Below are positions 8,765-17,560 of a stretch of DNA of 64,000 bases, piece by piece. The position numbers were made by a program, and so were the translations under genes. Position 1 is the first letter of the stretch, and each line of letters begins with the position of its first letter. Below the pieces are notes generated by a model, which was not told the DNA's origin, ran no database searches, and saw only the letters and a list, made by a program, of their open reading frames with translations. The stretch comes from Corynebacterium occultum (GTDB taxonomy: Bacteria > Actinomycetota > Actinomycetes > Mycobacteriales > Mycobacteriaceae). The DNA is taken from the NCBI RefSeq assembly GCF_009734425.1, contig NZ_CP046455.1, forward strand, positions 124,001 through 188,000, written 5' to 3'.

Positions 8765-9886
8765 TCAGTGTTCCGGCTGGGTGGACTGCGGTGCGTCGGT
8801 GCGGTCCAGTTTTCCCTGGGAGGTGTCGCCGAGCGTGTCACGCAGGGTGGTGGCGGTACCGACGAGCTTGGCGATCAGGCTGTTGAAGTCTTCACCGTCG
8901 CCCAAGAAGGTGAGCTTGCCGTTGGACAGTGCACCGGAGAGTGATTCCATGATGGCCGGCAGATTGTCCAGCATGTCCTTCTCCAGGAGGATCCCCCGCT
9001 CGGAGGCGATGGAGGCAGCCAGCTTTCGCTGGGCTTCGGCATCTGCTTCGGCGGTGATGAGGCGTTCGCGGGCGGCTGCCTCAGCAGGTTTGATGACTTC
9101 GGTCTCCAGTTCCGCTTCGCGTCGTGTGGCCTGGGCCGCGGCCAACAGGCTCAGCTTCTCCTCCACCTCGATGCGTGCCTCAGCTTCGGCTTTTGGCCCG
9201 GACTGTTCAGCCTCGGCACGTGCCTTGGCTGTCTCCTTGGTGTTCTCCGAGACCTGCAGATCGGTGTCGCGACGATACTGGGAGGTCAGCCGTTCGGCTT
9301 CCTGTTCCTTTTCGATGACGCGGGCGTTGGCCTCAGCCTGGGCGATGGCGGCGGCCTGCTCCACTCGGGCCAGCTCCGGCTTGGAGAGGTTGGCGATGTG
9401 ATTGTTGTCGTCGGTGATGGAGGAGATCTGGAAACTGTCGACCTTCCACCCCATGCTCAGCAGCTTCGGGGTGATGTTGGTGATGACTTCACTGGCCAGG
9501 GCCATGCGGTCCGTGATGATGTCCTCAACGGACATCTGGCCGATCAGGCTCCGGGTTTCACCGTCGAATTCCTTGCGGATGATGTCTTCGATCTCATCGT
9601 CGGATTTTTCGATGTAGCGTGCCGCGGAGACGATGCCTTCCTCGGAGGGGTCCACGCGGAAGATGGCATTGGCGGCGACATTGATGTCGATCTTCTGGGC
9701 GGTCTGGGCGGTGATGCGGACATCGACACTGTAGGTCCCCAGGTTGAGTTTTCTGACCTGCTGGAAGAAGGGAAGCCAGAATACACCCCGACCTGCGACG
9801 ATCTTGAAAGGTTTTTCGGGGGTGCGTTTGGTCAATCCGCCCGTAACAATGAGGGCTTCGGTCGCGGAGGGAGAGGTGTAGAGCAT
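8765..9886 (-). CDS. SPFH/flotillin-like protein
   Basis: The 373-residue protein has an N-terminal SPFH/band-7 domain (about 10-190), with a T-G-G start strand, P-F-F-Q-Q-V-R-K-L-N-L and V-D-V-R-I-T-A-Q-T segments. A long Ala/Glu-rich coiled coil follows (about 190-310: repeated E-A, A-E-A-R, E-A-E). This is the flotillin layout. There is no clear N-terminal transmembrane helix, so membrane attachment would be by the band-7 domain itself. Bacterial flotillins scaffold membrane microdomains. The NfeD partner gene often found beside flotillins is absent here. Confidence 0.85.
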   Translation of the reverse strand: MLYTSPSATEALIVTGGLTKRTPEKPFKIVAGRGVFWLPFFQQVRKLNLGTYSVDVRITAQTAQKIDINVAANAIFRVDPSEEGIVSAARYIEKSDDEIEDIIRKEFDGETRSLIGQMSVEDIITDRMALASEVITNITPKLLSMGWKVDSFQISSITDDNNHIANLSKPELARVEQAAAIAQAEANARVIEKEQEAERLTSQYRRDTDLQVSENTKETAKARAEAEQSGPKAEAEARIEVEEKLSLLAAAQATRREAELETEVIKPAEAAARERLITAEADAEAQRKLAASIASERGILLEKDMLDNLPAIMESLSGALSNGKLTFLGDGEDFNSLIAKLVGTATTLRDTLGDTSQGKLDRTDAPQSTQPEH

Positions 9887-10111
9887 CGTTTGTGGGGGTT
9901 CCTTCAGTGTTCGGGGAGGGTTGGTTCAAGGGGCCGGCGTGGGGGCTGATCCCCAGGTCGACCTTCACCATTGTTCGTCCCCACACTAAAGGGTTAGTGG
10001 ATATTATTCCCGGCATGCCCAGTTATTGGGGGAGGGCGGGACCCAGCAGTGCCCTCGTCATAACTGAGAGCCTCAGTAACCCAGGCCTGCATAAATCCAG
10101 CCGCAAAAACT

Positions 10112-11599
10112 TCAGCGCAACACCCTCTTACCCAGTCGCAGCGCGGTGCTCAAGGTCCTGGCGTACCTCTCCCGTGACAGCTTCGAGGGACCTGCGATCG
10201 ACAACCCCCGCTGCAGTGCGACGGTACGGGACTCGGTGTACTTCAACAGGCCCTCGTCTGCGTGACGACGCCCCACCCCCGAGGCCTTCCAACCACCCAT
10301 CGGTGCGTCCAGGCTGCCCCAGGCGGCGGCGAAACCCTCATTGATGTTCACGGTGCCGAACTCCAGCTGCGCAGCGATCTTCCGCCCCGTGGCCGGTTTC
10401 GCCCAGACACTGGCGTTGAGTCCGTAGTCGGAATCATTGGCCCGCCGGATGGCTTCTTCGTGGCTGTCCACAATCTCAATGGCCGCCACCGGGCCGAAGG
10501 CCTCCTCGCGGAAGAGCTCCGCATCCTCCGGAACATCGCTCAAGATGGTGGGGGCGAAGAAGCAGGGGCCCAGCTCGGGCAGGGCGTGCCCACCGCTGAG
10601 GATGGTGGCACCCCGGGCCACCGCGTCGTCGACAAACGATTGCACCCTGGCCAGCTGTTCCTCGGAGATCAGGGAACCCATCTCCACGGTCCATTCCCGC
10701 CCGGCCCCGACCCGCAGGACCTTGGTGGCGGCCTGGAAACGGGCGCTGAACTCGGCGGCGAGATTCCGGTGGACGTAGATCCTCTCGATGGAGATGCACA
10801 GCTGGCCGGAGTTGGAGAAGCAGGCGGTGATTGCGCCGGGTACCACCTTGTTCAGGTCGGCATCAGCGGCGATGATCAGGGGGTTTTTGCCACCGAGCTC
10901 CGCGGAGAAATCGATCAGCCGTTCCCCGGCCTGACTGGCCAGCAGGCGTCCGGTCTTCGTGGAACCGGTGAACATCAGGTAGTCGCATTCCGCCACGATC
11001 TGCTGGCCGACCTCCTCTGCGGTGCCGGTGACCACCTGGAAGACATCCTGCGGCAGGCCGGCCTCCGCCAGGAGCTCTGCTGCGAGCAGGGCACTGAGCG
11101 GGGTTTTATCATCCGGTTTTAGCACGACTGTATTACCGGCCAGGATCGCCGGGATCGCATCAGACACCGCCATGACCAGCGGATAATTCCAGGGGGCGAT
11201 GATGCCGACCACACCCTTGGGAGAGTGCTGCACCTCCACCGAGGTCAGCAGCGGCAAGGCTCCCTTGACACGGTCGGGATGCAGCAGTGCGGCGGTGGCA
11301 TAGGCGTAATGGCGGGCGGTGACCGCCACATCCATCACCTCATCGAAGGCGCTGGCCCGGTTCTTACCGGACTCATCCTGGATGGTGTCCAGAATCTGTT
11401 CCTGGCGGTGCAACACCAGATCATGCAGACTCAGCATGATCTCCCGGCGTTCCTTGACCGGGGTGTGGGCCCACTGTTTCTGGGCGCGACGGGCGCGTTC
11501 AAAGGCCCGGGAGGTGTCCGTGGCCGTGTGTGCCGGAACGGTGCCGAGGATCCGGCCGTCGGAAGGGGAGGTGACGGTGATGCTGTTCATGGGTTCCAC
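10112..11599 (-). CDS. NAD(P)-dependent aldehyde (succinate-semialdehyde-type) dehydrogenase
   Basis: The 495-residue ALDH-superfamily enzyme has the N-terminal Rossmann segment I-A-P-W-N-Y-P-L at 134-141, catalytic Glu234 (A-E-L-G-G-K) and nucleophile Cys268 (S-G-Q-L-C-I). The last 30 residues are a basic tail. It is most like the GabD2-type succinate-semialdehyde dehydrogenases of Corynebacterium and Mycobacterium, which oxidise an aldehyde to the acid in the cytosol; the substrate is inferred only. Two in-frame ATGs (11599, 11590) compete as start. The gene is 33 bases upstream of a convergence-free region ending the DUF4395 gene on the same strand. Confidence 0.85.
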   Translation of the reverse strand: MEPMNSITVTSPSDGRILGTVPAHTATDTSRAFERARRAQKQWAHTPVKERREIMLSLHDLVLHRQEQILDTIQDESGKNRASAFDEVMDVAVTARHYAYATAALLHPDRVKGALPLLTSVEVQHSPKGVVGIIAPWNYPLVMAVSDAIPAILAGNTVVLKPDDKTPLSALLAAELLAEAGLPQDVFQVVTGTAEEVGQQIVAECDYLMFTGSTKTGRLLASQAGERLIDFSAELGGKNPLIIAADADLNKVVPGAITACFSNSGQLCISIERIYVHRNLAAEFSARFQAATKVLRVGAGREWTVEMGSLISEEQLARVQSFVDDAVARGATILSGGHALPELGPCFFAPTILSDVPEDAELFREEAFGPVAAIEIVDSHEEAIRRANDSDYGLNASVWAKPATGRKIAAQLEFGTVNINEGFAAAWGSLDAPMGGWKASGVGRRHADEGLLKYTESRTVALQRGLSIAGPSKLSRERYARTLSTALRLGKRVLR

Positions 11600-11632
11600 G
11601 GTAGGGGAGTCTGGTTCCCGGCATCATTTTGC

Positions 11633-12190
11633 TCAGTTCTTGTGGACCTGAACCCCGACATCAATGTGCTGAACGTGGATCCGGTTGGGGGAGACATTGC
11701 TGAGCCCCTTGGATACGCTGGCGCATTCCTCACAGACGCTCTCCGGGATCACACCTGAACGCATCAGCAGGCCGAAGACCTCGCAGCCCAGGCAGAAGCC
11801 GAGCAGGGATTCCAGGCTGGCGGCGACCGCCAGGATCAGCAGCATCAGGGTGGCGGCCATCGGCCAGCCGAGCAGGGTGAAACCCAGGGCGGTGCCACTG
11901 ACAACCAGGCCGATGACCTGGGCGAAACGCTTCGGCGGGCCGGCGGTCCACACCGGTTTGGCACCCAGCAGCGGCACCAGGACATGGACGGAGAGTCGGC
12001 CGAAGGGGGAGTAGCGGGGGCCACCGGCGACCCGCAGCACAAAGCCCGCGGTGAGCAGGCTGAGCAGTACCAGTCGGAGGGGGCCGGCGGTGAAGATGGT
12101 GGCCAGGGCCAGGATGACCACCAGGCCTGCGGTGAGTCGGGCGGCGTGCTCATTGACTGGGTTAGGAAAAGAGAACAAAGATGAGATCAC
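11633..12190 (-). CDS. DUF4395-family membrane protein
   Basis: The 185-residue protein has hydrophobic segments at about 18-54 and 92-130 (four helices) and paired cysteines C133-L-G-C136 and C153-E-E-C156 in the C-terminal half. This is the DUF4395 pattern. Members are often near thioredoxin or rhodanese genes, suggesting a thiol-redox role, but none is next door. The GTG at 12190 is preferred because AGGAG lies 7 bases upstream and the protein then begins F-S-F-P-N-P-V-N as in the family. The longer open frame reaching 13162 is antisense to the SDR gene. Confidence 0.8.
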   Translation of the reverse strand: MISSLFSFPNPVNEHAARLTAGLVVILALATIFTAGPLRLVLLSLLTAGFVLRVAGGPRYSPFGRLSVHVLVPLLGAKPVWTAGPPKRFAQVIGLVVSGTALGFTLLGWPMAATLMLLILAVAASLESLLGFCLGCEVFGLLMRSGVIPESVCEECASVSKGLSNVSPNRIHVQHIDVGVQVHKN

Positions 12191-12373
12191 TCCAATACTC
12201 CTGATCGCTGGTCGGTGGTTCTGGTCGGTGGTGCTCTGGGAGAGTAAAACGCGGCGGCGCTTAAGTCCAGGCTTGAGAGGGGATTGTGTCCAACTCGGTA
12301 TCTGGTGGCCGTCTCTCCAGAGGGAGGAAAGCCCTCCGGGAATCTCCGCAGCAGGCCACCTACACTCGCTGCC

Positions 12374-13123
12374 ATGCCAAGTATCTTCATCAGTGGTGCC
12401 GCCCGGGGCCTCGGCCGGGCCGTCGCCGAGAAATTCCTCGCCGAAGGCTGGACCGTCGGTGCCTATGACATCGCCCCCATCACCTATGAACACCCCCACC
12501 TGTTCAGCGGCATCCTCGATGTCACCGATGCCGCCAGCTGGGAGGAAGCCCTGGGGGAGTTCGCCACCCACAGCGGTGGGCTTATCGACGTCGTGGACAA
12601 CAACGCCGGCATCCTCATCGATGGGGCACTCTCCTCCCTCGGCCCCAACGCGGTGGCCCGGCAGATCGAGGTGAACTGCCTCGGCGTCACCCTGGGTGCG
12701 CAGGCCGCCCACCCTTATCTGAAAAAATCCAAGGGGCAGCTGGTGAACATGGCCTCCGCCTCCGCCATTCACGGGCAGCCGAACATCGCCGTCTACTCCG
12801 CCACCAAATCCTATGTCGGTGGACTGACCGAGGCCCTGGGCCTGGAGTGGCGCAGGGACGGCATCCGGGTGATCGATCTCTGGCCACTGTGGGCACGGAC
12901 CGGACTGGCTGAGGTGGAGGCCCCCTCGGTGCGCAGGCTCGGGGTACGGATCACCCCGGAGCAGGTGGCGCAGACCCTCTGGCGGGCGGTGAATTACAAG
13001 AACCGTTGGGAACGCGGGAAGGTTCACCATGGGGTCTCCACCCTGGATAAGGCGCTCTACCTGGGCCGTTCTCTGGCCCCGGACCGGGTGGCCAGGTTGC
13101 TGACCAGGGTGATTGCTGGTTGA
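12374..13123 (+). CDS. Short-chain dehydrogenase/reductase
   Basis: The 249-residue classical SDR has the dinucleotide motif S-G-A-A-R-G-L-G (7-14), N-N-A-G (76-79), catalytic Ser128 or Ser130, and Y141-S-A-T-K145. It is soluble and should use NAD(P)H. Substrate specificity cannot be read from the sequence. The ATG at 12374 lies 7 bases after TACACT (12361-12366), giving a leaderless transcript, and no ribosome site is present. It is divergent from the DUF4395 gene. After the stop, an imperfect hairpin around 13126-13154 may end transcription. Confidence 0.88.
   Translation: MPSIFISGAARGLGRAVAEKFLAEGWTVGAYDIAPITYEHPHLFSGILDVTDAASWEEALGEFATHSGGLIDVVDNNAGILIDGALSSLGPNAVARQIEVNCLGVTLGAQAAHPYLKKSKGQLVNMASASAIHGQPNIAVYSATKSYVGGLTEALGLEWRRDGIRVIDLWPLWARTGLAEVEAPSVRRLGVRITPEQVAQTLWRAVNYKNRWERGKVHHGVSTLDKALYLGRSLAPDRVARLLTRVIAG
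12580..12590 (+). repeat. Coding copy of the motif core
   Basis: GCTTATCGACG occurs inside the SDR gene, encoding L-I-D. It matches the core of the intergenic motif but lacks the C-run. Exact coding copies also lie at 2203-2213, 19644-19654 and 50546-50556 (minus). Confidence 0.4.
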
Positions 13124-13333
13124 CACGCCCCTGGCTGAGCCAAGGGAGGCGTCCTGAAACACCCCCGGGACCCGGGGGGTGAATCACAAAAACCTGGTGT
13201 CCCTCGAACACCCCGGCCAACCACCACTCAAAGTCCCTGCCCCATCCGGGTTAAGCCCCCGTAGGGTTGCTCTACAACTACCTCGAGTTGGAACCAGGCA
13301 GTATCCCCTCAATTTTCCAGAAGGATCCTCCAG

Positions 13334-13756
13334 ATGAGCGAAATTCAGGCCCGTCCCGTCTCTGCCGTCATGCCCTCCCAGCTGCCCGCGGGGCCCGCCG
13401 AACGCACCGTCTACTCCTATGGCGTGCGAGCCGGCGATAGTCTCCATATTTCGGGGATGGTCGCCTTTGATTCTGAAGCGAATATCATCGGCGAGGGGGA
13501 TATTGAGGCGCAGACAGAGCAGGTTTTTCAGAATCTACGAGCTGTAGTTGAGGAAGCCGGTGGCACGATCAACGACATTGTCTCAACCACCACCTACCTC
13601 ACCGACGTCACAGATGCCCCTGTGGTTAATGCTGCCCGGGCCCGTCATTTCACGGGTGAGGTTCTTCCCACTCATACAGTTCTCGGCGTCGCCGCACTCG
13701 CGCGGCCCCAGTTCCTCGTGGAAATTTCTGGGGTCGCTTACCTGGGATCCCGTTAA
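13334..13756 (+). CDS. RidA (YjgF/YER057c/UK114) family protein
   Basis: The 140-residue protein has the RidA layout: G-D-S-L-H-I-S-G-M near residue 35, Q-T-E-Q-V-F-Q-N-L helix, S-T-T-T-Y-L-T-D-V at 85-93 and the terminal V-E-I-S-G-V-A-Y strand. True RidA enzymes deaminate reactive enamines and have an Arg in the R-x-x-V/I segment before the last strand. Here that segment reads A-R-P-Q-F-L-V-E-I, which keeps an Arg. An AAGGATCC ribosome site precedes the ATG. A second RidA paralogue lies at 40991. The gene has no obvious operon partner. Confidence 0.85.
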   Translation: MSEIQARPVSAVMPSQLPAGPAERTVYSYGVRAGDSLHISGMVAFDSEANIIGEGDIEAQTEQVFQNLRAVVEEAGGTINDIVSTTTYLTDVTDAPVVNAARARHFTGEVLPTHTVLGVAALARPQFLVEISGVAYLGSR

Positions 13757-13876
13757 TTACTGATGCCACTATGGATCCAGCTGCCCGGCGGGGTTCTTAA
13801 CATGCCAGTGAAAAAGCACGCCGAATATGGTGTGCTGAGGCAGCCGTGGTTTCACAGGCGGCGTGGGGTGAATGAC

Positions 13877-13913
13877 AAAAATCCGGCCCCGATGCGCGGT
13901 GCACCGGAGCCGG
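13877..13913 (-). terminator. Rho-independent terminator of the POT transporter gene
   Basis: Read on the minus strand, CCGGCTCCG and CGGGGCCGG form a stem (one G-T wobble) with a 13-base loop, followed by ATTTTTG. It begins 26 bases after the transporter stop. Confidence 0.75.
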
Positions 13914-13938
13914 AGGGAATGATTCCCGAAAAAGGGAG

Positions 13939-15465
13939 TTAACGGACGTCGATGAATTTCTTCATCACCCAGTTCTTGGAGGCGATGATCAGCGCACCGA
14001 TGATGATGGCGATGACACCCACCACGATGAAGAAGACCCGCTCAGCGTCGGCATCCTCCGGATTGTAGTAACCACCCAGGGTGCCGGAGAGCGAAGTACC
14101 CATGGACACCGCCATCAGCCAGACGGCGAACATGCGGGACTGGAAAGCCTGCGGCGCCACCTTGGTGGCCAGGGAGTTGCCCACCGGGGAGAGCAGCAGC
14201 TCACCCAGGGTGAACAGCAACAGCACCCAGATGATCAGGAGCATCGGGGTGGAGTTGGCTCCGCCACCCGCATAAGGCAGGAAGAAGAACAAGGAGAGGC
14301 CGATGATGATGTTGGCCACGCCGAACTTCACCGCGGAGGACCACTGGCGCTTACCCAGCTTGGTCCACATGGTGGCGAAGATACCCGCGAAGATGATGAT
14401 GAAGATCGGGTTGAAGGAGTTGACCAGACCAGGCTGCAGCTCAAAGCCGAAGAAGTCACGGTTGAGACGCTGATCGGCGTAGACCGCCAGGACGGTGAAC
14501 TGGGTCTGGAAGATGGCGAAGAAGAGCACACCACCGATGAACAGCGGGATGAAACCCAGCAGGCGGGACTTCTCCGTCGCGGTGGTTTCCTGGGAGCGGT
14601 ACATCTGCGTCAACAGGGCAACCGCGGCGATCAGGGCGATGGCAGCCATGATGTTGGACAGCCAGGCCAGCTTGATCACACCGGTGGCGATCAGGGCGAC
14701 AATGGCAACGATCACCACGAGGGTGCCGATGATCCACCTGGGGTACTCATTGCGCGGCAACGGGTTGGGGACCGCGTGGCCGGCCGCACCGATGGTGGTC
14801 TTGCGCATCAGCACATACTGGATCAGGCCCAGAGCCATGCCTACCGCGGCGATGCCGAAGCCCCAGTGGAAACCCTTCCAACCCCAGATGGCGTTGGTGA
14901 TCAACGGGCCGAAGAGACCACCGATGTTCACACCCATGTAGAAGATGGAGAAACCGGCGTCGCGCCGGGTGTCGGTGCGGTCATAGAGCTGGCCGAGGAC
15001 CACCTGGGCGGCGGTCTTCACACCACCGGAACCCAGGCCGACGAGCACCAGGCCACAGGCCAGGCCGATATAACCCGGTAAGACGGCCAGTGCGATGTGG
15101 CCGAGCATGACGATGATGGCTGAGTAGAAGAGGGTGCGCTCGGAACCGATCATGCGGTCCGCGATGAAAGAGGCGGCCAGCGAGGTCATGTAGACGAAGC
15201 CGCCGTAGGCACCGACGATGGAGAGTGCAGTCGTCTGGTCCATACCCAGGCCACCGTTGGTGACGGAGTAGTACAGATAGAACGCGAGAATGGACTGCAT
15301 GCCGTAGAAGCTGAATCGCTCCCACATCTCCACGCCGAAGAGGTTGGCCAGACCCCAGGGTTGGCCGAAGAATTTTCTGTCCTGGTGGGCATCCGAAATA
15401 GCGGTTCCTGGTGCGGAGCCGTTGGGTTCGGGTGTCACACCGTCCTGTGTGGTGTCGGTGTTCAT
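13939..15465 (-). CDS. POT/PTR-family peptide MFS transporter
   Basis: The 508-residue membrane protein has 12-14 hydrophobic helices. The helix-1 motif E-M-W-E-R-F-S-F-Y-G at 47-56 is the E-x-x-E-R-F-x-Y-G proton/peptide signature of proton-coupled oligopeptide transporters. G-S-G-G-V-K and F-S-I-F-Y-M-G-V-N-I-G-G-L at 145-185 are further POT signatures. It should import di- or tripeptides with protons at the inner membrane. The N-terminal 30 residues are hydrophilic. The gene is divergent from the class II sirtuin and ends in a good terminator. Confidence 0.92.
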   Translation of the reverse strand: MNTDTTQDGVTPEPNGSAPGTAISDAHQDRKFFGQPWGLANLFGVEMWERFSFYGMQSILAFYLYYSVTNGGLGMDQTTALSIVGAYGGFVYMTSLAASFIADRMIGSERTLFYSAIIVMLGHIALAVLPGYIGLACGLVLVGLGSGGVKTAAQVVLGQLYDRTDTRRDAGFSIFYMGVNIGGLFGPLITNAIWGWKGFHWGFGIAAVGMALGLIQYVLMRKTTIGAAGHAVPNPLPRNEYPRWIIGTLVVIVAIVALIATGVIKLAWLSNIMAAIALIAAVALLTQMYRSQETTATEKSRLLGFIPLFIGGVLFFAIFQTQFTVLAVYADQRLNRDFFGFELQPGLVNSFNPIFIIIFAGIFATMWTKLGKRQWSSAVKFGVANIIIGLSLFFFLPYAGGGANSTPMLLIIWVLLLFTLGELLLSPVGNSLATKVAPQAFQSRMFAVWLMAVSMGTSLSGTLGGYYNPEDADAERVFFIVVGVIAIIIGALIIASKNWVMKKFIDVR

Positions 15466-15625
15466 GGGTTAAATGATTCCTCAATCACATTGCGGGGAGA
15501 AATCGTATCGGGTAATGGAGATGCTTTTGACCCCGGTGGGTACCTCTCGTGAACAGGGAAAATGAGGTTTATGTGAACTTTTACCTCTGCTCGCTGAAAA
15601 CCTGGAAATGACCCCCCTGGGCAGC

Positions 15626-15642
15626 GCTTGGCGACGCCCCCC
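15626..15642 (+). repeat. Interspersed 17-nt motif, copy 2
   Basis: GCTTGGCGACGCCCCCC sits in the divergent region between the peptide transporter and the sirtuin. It is the only intergenic copy in a divergent rather than downstream position. Confidence 0.6.
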
Positions 15643-15762
15643 AGCCACCCGCTCCACCCACCCAGGGGGAATCCTGGAGTGGGGTTGGGTTCCGGCCGGT
15701 CAGGTAGCCGAAATACGATGTCTCCTCGACCATCCCCACCTTCGACAACTAAGTTGAGGTTT

Positions 15763-16719
15763 GTGAGCAACCGAGCGACAACCCGAAGCACCTTCCAGAA
15801 CCCGGCGATCAACCAGGCCCACCAGTCAGCGCTGCGTTCCATTGCTCGGGTGATTGAGGAAACCGCCACGCCCACCCCACCGGAGCGCGCCCTGGCGCAG
15901 ATCACCGCGCAGTTGGAGGAGGGGCCGGCTCTGGTGCTCACCGGAGCGGGAGTCTCCACTGATTCGGGGATCCCGGATTATCGCAGTCCACGTGGGCGGC
16001 TGACCCAGCACCGGCCGATGACCTACCAGGAGTTCCGCCATGATCCGGAGGCCCTGCAGCGTTATTGGGCGCGTGCCTTTGTGGGCTGGCGGCGGATGAC
16101 GGGGATGGAACCCAACCGCACCCACTTCGCTCTGGTGGAATTGGAGAAAGCCGGCCGTGTCTCTGGTGTGGTCACCCAGAATGTTGATGGTCTCCATCGC
16201 GCGGCGGGCACCCGGAATCTGGTTCATCTGCACGGTGACATGCAGTCCGTCATTTGTCTGGAATGTGGCAGCAGGGAGGATCGTCATCATTTTGATCTGC
16301 GTCTGGAGGTCGCTAACCCGGATTTCCTGGCCAGTATCCAGCTGAGTCCCCAGATGGTGAATCCGGACGGTGATGTGGACCTGGCGGTGATGGACATCGC
16401 CCGTTTCCAGATGATTGCTTGCCAGCGCTGTGGTGCGGTGAAATTGAAACCGGATGTGGTCTATTTCGGTGAGAATGTCCCCGCGGAGCGGAAGCAGGCC
16501 ACCACTCAGATGCTCGAGGAGGCTGCCTCAGTCCTGGTCGCGGGTTCCTCTCTGGCGGTGATGAGTGGCTACCGGATTGTGCTCGATGCCCTCAAGCAGG
16601 GCAAACAGGTGGCGGTGATCAATGGCGGCCCGGGCCGGGCGGACCAGAAGGCCCACACCCTCTGGCGCACCCGGGTGGCCCCGGCCTTTGATGAGCTTCT
16701 CGACGCCCTGGACATCTGA
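15763..16719 (+). CDS. NAD-dependent protein deacylase, class II sirtuin
   Basis: The roughly 318-residue Sir2 enzyme removes acyl groups from lysine, forming nicotinamide and O-acyl-ADP-ribose. With the GTG start, the NAD motif G-A-G-V-S-T-D-S-G-I-P-D-Y-R is at 61-74, T-Q-N-V-D-G-L-H at 138-145, the catalytic His at 157, and zinc cysteines in C-L-E-C and C-Q-R-C-G. S-T-D-S-G-I-P-D-Y-R and Y-W-A-R-A-F-V-G-W mark class II (SIRT4-like). GTG 15763 follows GAGG closely; ATG 15718 is an alternative start. A second, different sirtuin lies at 56069. Confidence 0.88.
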   Translation: MSNRATTRSTFQNPAINQAHQSALRSIARVIEETATPTPPERALAQITAQLEEGPALVLTGAGVSTDSGIPDYRSPRGRLTQHRPMTYQEFRHDPEALQRYWARAFVGWRRMTGMEPNRTHFALVELEKAGRVSGVVTQNVDGLHRAAGTRNLVHLHGDMQSVICLECGSREDRHHFDLRLEVANPDFLASIQLSPQMVNPDGDVDLAVMDIARFQMIACQRCGAVKLKPDVVYFGENVPAERKQATTQMLEEAASVLVAGSSLAVMSGYRIVLDALKQGKQVAVINGGPGRADQKAHTLWRTRVAPAFDELLDALDI

Positions 16720-16733
16720 AGGTCGCAGGAAAC

Positions 16734-17453
16734 CTACTTCCCGGTGATCGCCTCAATCAGATCCGCCACATGCGGTTCGATGGTGTCCAGGGTGGGAACG
16801 CTGATGTCCATGGTGTCGAAGAGCAGGGGCAGTTCGGTGCAGGCGAGGATGACCAGTTCGATCTGCTCCTCCTCGATCAACCGCTCCACAATCTGCTGGA
16901 AACCCCGTTGGGTGTCCTCGGTGACTTTGCCCAGCTCTAATTCCTCGGCGATGCGCTGCTGGATGAAGGCGATCTCCCCGGTGTCCGGGATGGCCACGTG
17001 CACCCCGGCGTCACGCAGGGGTGCGGAGAGGAAGTCATTGACCATGGTGAACTCAGTGCCCAGCAGGGCAACGGAACCATGACCGCCCTCCTTCACCGCC
17101 CGGACGGTGGAGTCGATGGAACTGATCAGGGGAATGGGGGAGAGTTCCGCCAGTTGCTCGAAGACGAGGTGGGTGGTGTTGGCGGTCAGGGCCCCGAATT
17201 CCGCACCAGCGGCCTGCAGGTTCCTGACACCGGCCAGGAGGTACTGCAGTGCACCTTCGCGGTCATCCTCGCCGAGGAAGCGGAAGACCTCGAAGGCGCT
17301 GAGGTTCTCGATGACCATGGGGGCAACCACCTCAGGGCCGAGCTTTTCCTGCACGCCCTTGATCAGGCGCTGGTAGTAGATGAGGGTCGATTCGGGGCCG
17401 GTGCCACCGATCAATCCGATTTTGCGGGCAGCTTTATCGGTTGGGGTGCTCAT
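16734..17453 (-). CDS. Aspartate/glutamate racemase-family protein
   Basis: The 239-residue protein is a cofactor-independent amino-acid racemase of the Asp/Glu/hydantoin family. It starts I-G-L-I-G-G-T-G-P-E-S-T and has the second catalytic cysteine in L-A-C205-T-E-L. The first catalytic position lies in L-T90-A-N-T-T-H, with Thr where two-base racemases have Cys. A Thr/Cys pair is reported for some L-Asp/Glu-specific racemases, so it may be active but asymmetric. The ATG lies 7 bases after TACATT (17461-17466 on the complementary strand), a leaderless start. It converges on the sirtuin gene. Confidence 0.82.
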   Translation of the reverse strand: MSTPTDKAARKIGLIGGTGPESTLIYYQRLIKGVQEKLGPEVVAPMVIENLSAFEVFRFLGEDDREGALQYLLAGVRNLQAAGAEFGALTANTTHLVFEQLAELSPIPLISSIDSTVRAVKEGGHGSVALLGTEFTMVNDFLSAPLRDAGVHVAIPDTGEIAFIQQRIAEELELGKVTEDTQRGFQQIVERLIEEEQIELVILACTELPLLFDTMDISVPTLDTIEPHVADLIEAITGK

Positions 17454-17485
17454 GGGCCCAAATGTACCTGCGGCCCCGGCGTTGC

Positions 17486-17502
17486 GGGCGGCGTCGATAA
17501 GC
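17486..17502 (-). repeat. Interspersed 17-nt motif, copy 3
   Basis: On the minus strand it reads GCTTATCGACGCCGCCC. It directly follows the terminator of the alcohol dehydrogenase gene and precedes the racemase promoter. Confidence 0.55.
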
Positions 17503-17505
17503 GCG

Positions 17506-17542
17506 AAAACTGCCCCGCTACGATAGTTTCGCGGCGGGGCAG
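17506..17542 (-). terminator. Terminator of the alcohol dehydrogenase gene
   Basis: On the minus strand CTGCCCCGC and GCGGGGCAG form a perfect 9-bp stem, followed at once by TTTT. It lies 18 bases beyond the dehydrogenase stop. Confidence 0.8.
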
Positions 17543-17560
17543 AATGTGGAACCGGAAGAA

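Noticed and set aside
9594..10016. An open minus-strand frame that might be a frameshifted N-terminus of the flotillin gene.
   Set aside because: The flotillin frame is complete from its own start, and the other frame reads as an antisense-type shadow.
12191..13162. The DUF4395 frame continues open for 324 codons upstream on the minus strand.
   Set aside because: The extension is antisense to the SDR gene, whose motifs are complete; a GTG with a good ribosome site at 12190 fits the family.
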